Shown: positions 22,324 through 23,045 of the stretch, in pieces
How positions within the stretch are numbered: position 1 is the first letter of the stretch
How the letters are laid out: every line of letters starts with the position of its first letter
Assembly (NCBI GenBank): GCA_964393115.1
Contig: CAYMST010000050.1
Span: 1-23,045, forward strand
Direction: 5' to 3'
Length of the DNA stretch: 23,045 nucleotides
Source of the DNA: CAYMST01 sp964393115
GTDB taxonomy: Bacteria > Bacteroidota > Bacteroidia > Cytophagales > Cyclobacteriaceae
Position numbers and translations under genes: made by a program
The notes under the pieces: model-generated
Told to the model about the DNA's origin: nothing
The model's input: the letters and a program-made list of their open reading frames with translations, nothing else
The model's database searches: none

Positions 22324-23045
22324 TTAACGTGCGGTGATTGGAACGTAAGGTCTTTCGTTTGCTCCAGTATATACTTGACGTGGTCTACCTATAGGCTCAT
22401 TGTTTTCACGCATTTCTTTCCACTGACCAATCCATCCTGGTAATCTACCAAGTGCAAACATCACCGTGAACATTTCAGTAGGGATTCCAAGCGCTCGGTA
22501 AATAATACCGCTGTAGAAGTCTACATTTGGATATAGCTTTCGCTCTACAAAGTAATCGTCTTTAAGCGCGATCTCTTCCAAGCCCTTAGCAATATCAAGT
22601 ACAGGGTCGACAACTCCAAGTGCTCCTAAAACATCATCTGCAGCTTTCTTTATAATACGAGCTCTTGGGTCAAAGTTCTTGTATACTCTATGACCAAAGC
22701 CCATTAGACGGAAAGGATCGTTTTTATCCTTAGCCTTATTCATGTATTTCTGTGTATCACCGCCGTCTGCTTTTATGGCTTCAAGCATTTCGATAACCGC
22801 TTGATTGGCTCCACCGTGTAATGGTCCCCAAAGTGCATTAATACCTGCAGAAAGTGAAACATATAAGCTCGCATGCGACGAACCAACGATCCTTACTGTA
22901 GAGGTAGAGCAGTTTTGCTCATGCTCTGCGTGTAAGATTAACAACTTATCTAAAGCACTTGCCACTATTGGATCTACTTCGTAATCGTCGTCTGGACGAG
23001 CGAACATCATATTCAGGAAGTTGGAACAATAGTCTAATTTTCGCT
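22324..23045 (-). CDS. gltA: Citrate synthase (type II), 5' end cut by the window
   Basis: The first enzyme of the citric acid cycle, joining oxaloacetate and acetyl-CoA. About 240 C-terminal residues of a protein usually near 430 long are present. The frame is open to the right edge (…KLDYCSNFLNMMFARPDDD), so the true start is outside. The three catalytic residues are visible: His in LWGPLHGGANQ, His in GFGHRVYKNFDPRA and Asp in YPNVDFYSG. The end RPRQVYTGANERPYVPI is typical of GltA. It is followed by a strong terminator and then the histone-deacetylase-like gene. Certain as to family. Confidence 0.97.
   Translation of the reverse strand, partial: RKLDYCSNFLNMMFARPDDDYEVDPIVASALDKLLILHAEHEQNCSTSTVRIVGSSHASLYVSLSAGINALWGPLHGGANQAVIEMLEAIKADGGDTQKYMNKAKDKNDPFRLMGFGHRVYKNFDPRARIIKKAADDVLGALGVVDPVLDIAKGLEEIALKDDYFVERKLYPNVDFYSGIIYRALGIPTEMFTVMFALGRLPGWIGQWKEMRENNEPIGRPRQVYTGANERPYVPITAR

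Overview
The window looks like a piece of chromosome from a marine-type Bacteroidota, most likely of the order Cytophagales. The reasons are a low G+C content, lipoproteins whose lipobox is followed by Ser/Asp-rich residues (CSSDD, CSQDD), Bacteroidota outer-membrane families (DUF6089, DUF2490), a type III glutamine synthetase, the carboxyspermidine route to spermidine, and TAnnTTTG-type -7 promoter elements. No phage, insertion sequence, CRISPR array, rRNA or tRNA was recognised. The species cannot be named from this sequence alone.

Layout. 1-656 (-): 3' truncated rsmE. 740-2902 (+): glnN, divergent from rsmE, followed by an alpha/beta-hydrolase lipoprotein. 3878-7192: DUF2490 protein (-), a lipoprotein with an HExxH metallopeptidase motif (+), a membrane-anchored coiled-coil protein (-) with a good Bacteroidota promoter, and an Hpt phosphotransfer protein (-). 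7379-8480 (+): a TerB-like protein, a strong intrinsic terminator, and a rhomboid protease. 8477-11289 (-): a penicillin-acylase family Ntn hydrolase coupled by TAATG to a small membrane protein. 11346-13062 (+): a two-gene glycan module, an undecaprenyl-phosphate sugar-1-phosphate transferase plus a DegT-type PLP aminotransferase. 13059-14674 (-): a DUF6089 outer-membrane barrel and a DUF4136 lipoprotein. 14802-17183 (+): carboxyspermidine dehydrogenase and decarboxylase (nspC), which together make spermidine. 17184-17707: a gene-free stretch that holds the decayed remains of a vapBC toxin-antitoxin pair. 17708-22163 (-): a tightly packed cluster, read from right to left, of a histone-deacetylase-like amidohydrolase, a small cysteine-motif membrane protein, an MbnP-like lipoprotein, an MbnH/MauG-like di-haem protein and an outer-membrane barrel with an N-terminal CDACGCK motif. 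22324-23045 (-): 5' truncated citrate synthase gltA with its terminator.

Most of the window is housekeeping or ordinary accessory sequence. The most interesting part is the 17708-21228 cluster. Its centre is an MbnP/MbnH-like pair. In the characterised pair, the di-haem enzyme MbnH oxidises a tryptophan of MbnP to kynurenine, creating a copper site. Here the pair has no methanobactin genes around it and sits beside two Bacteroidota-style cysteine-motif envelope proteins. This suggests an envelope metal-handling system of unknown detail. The vapBC relic and a lipoprotein with an HELIH motif are secondary points of interest.
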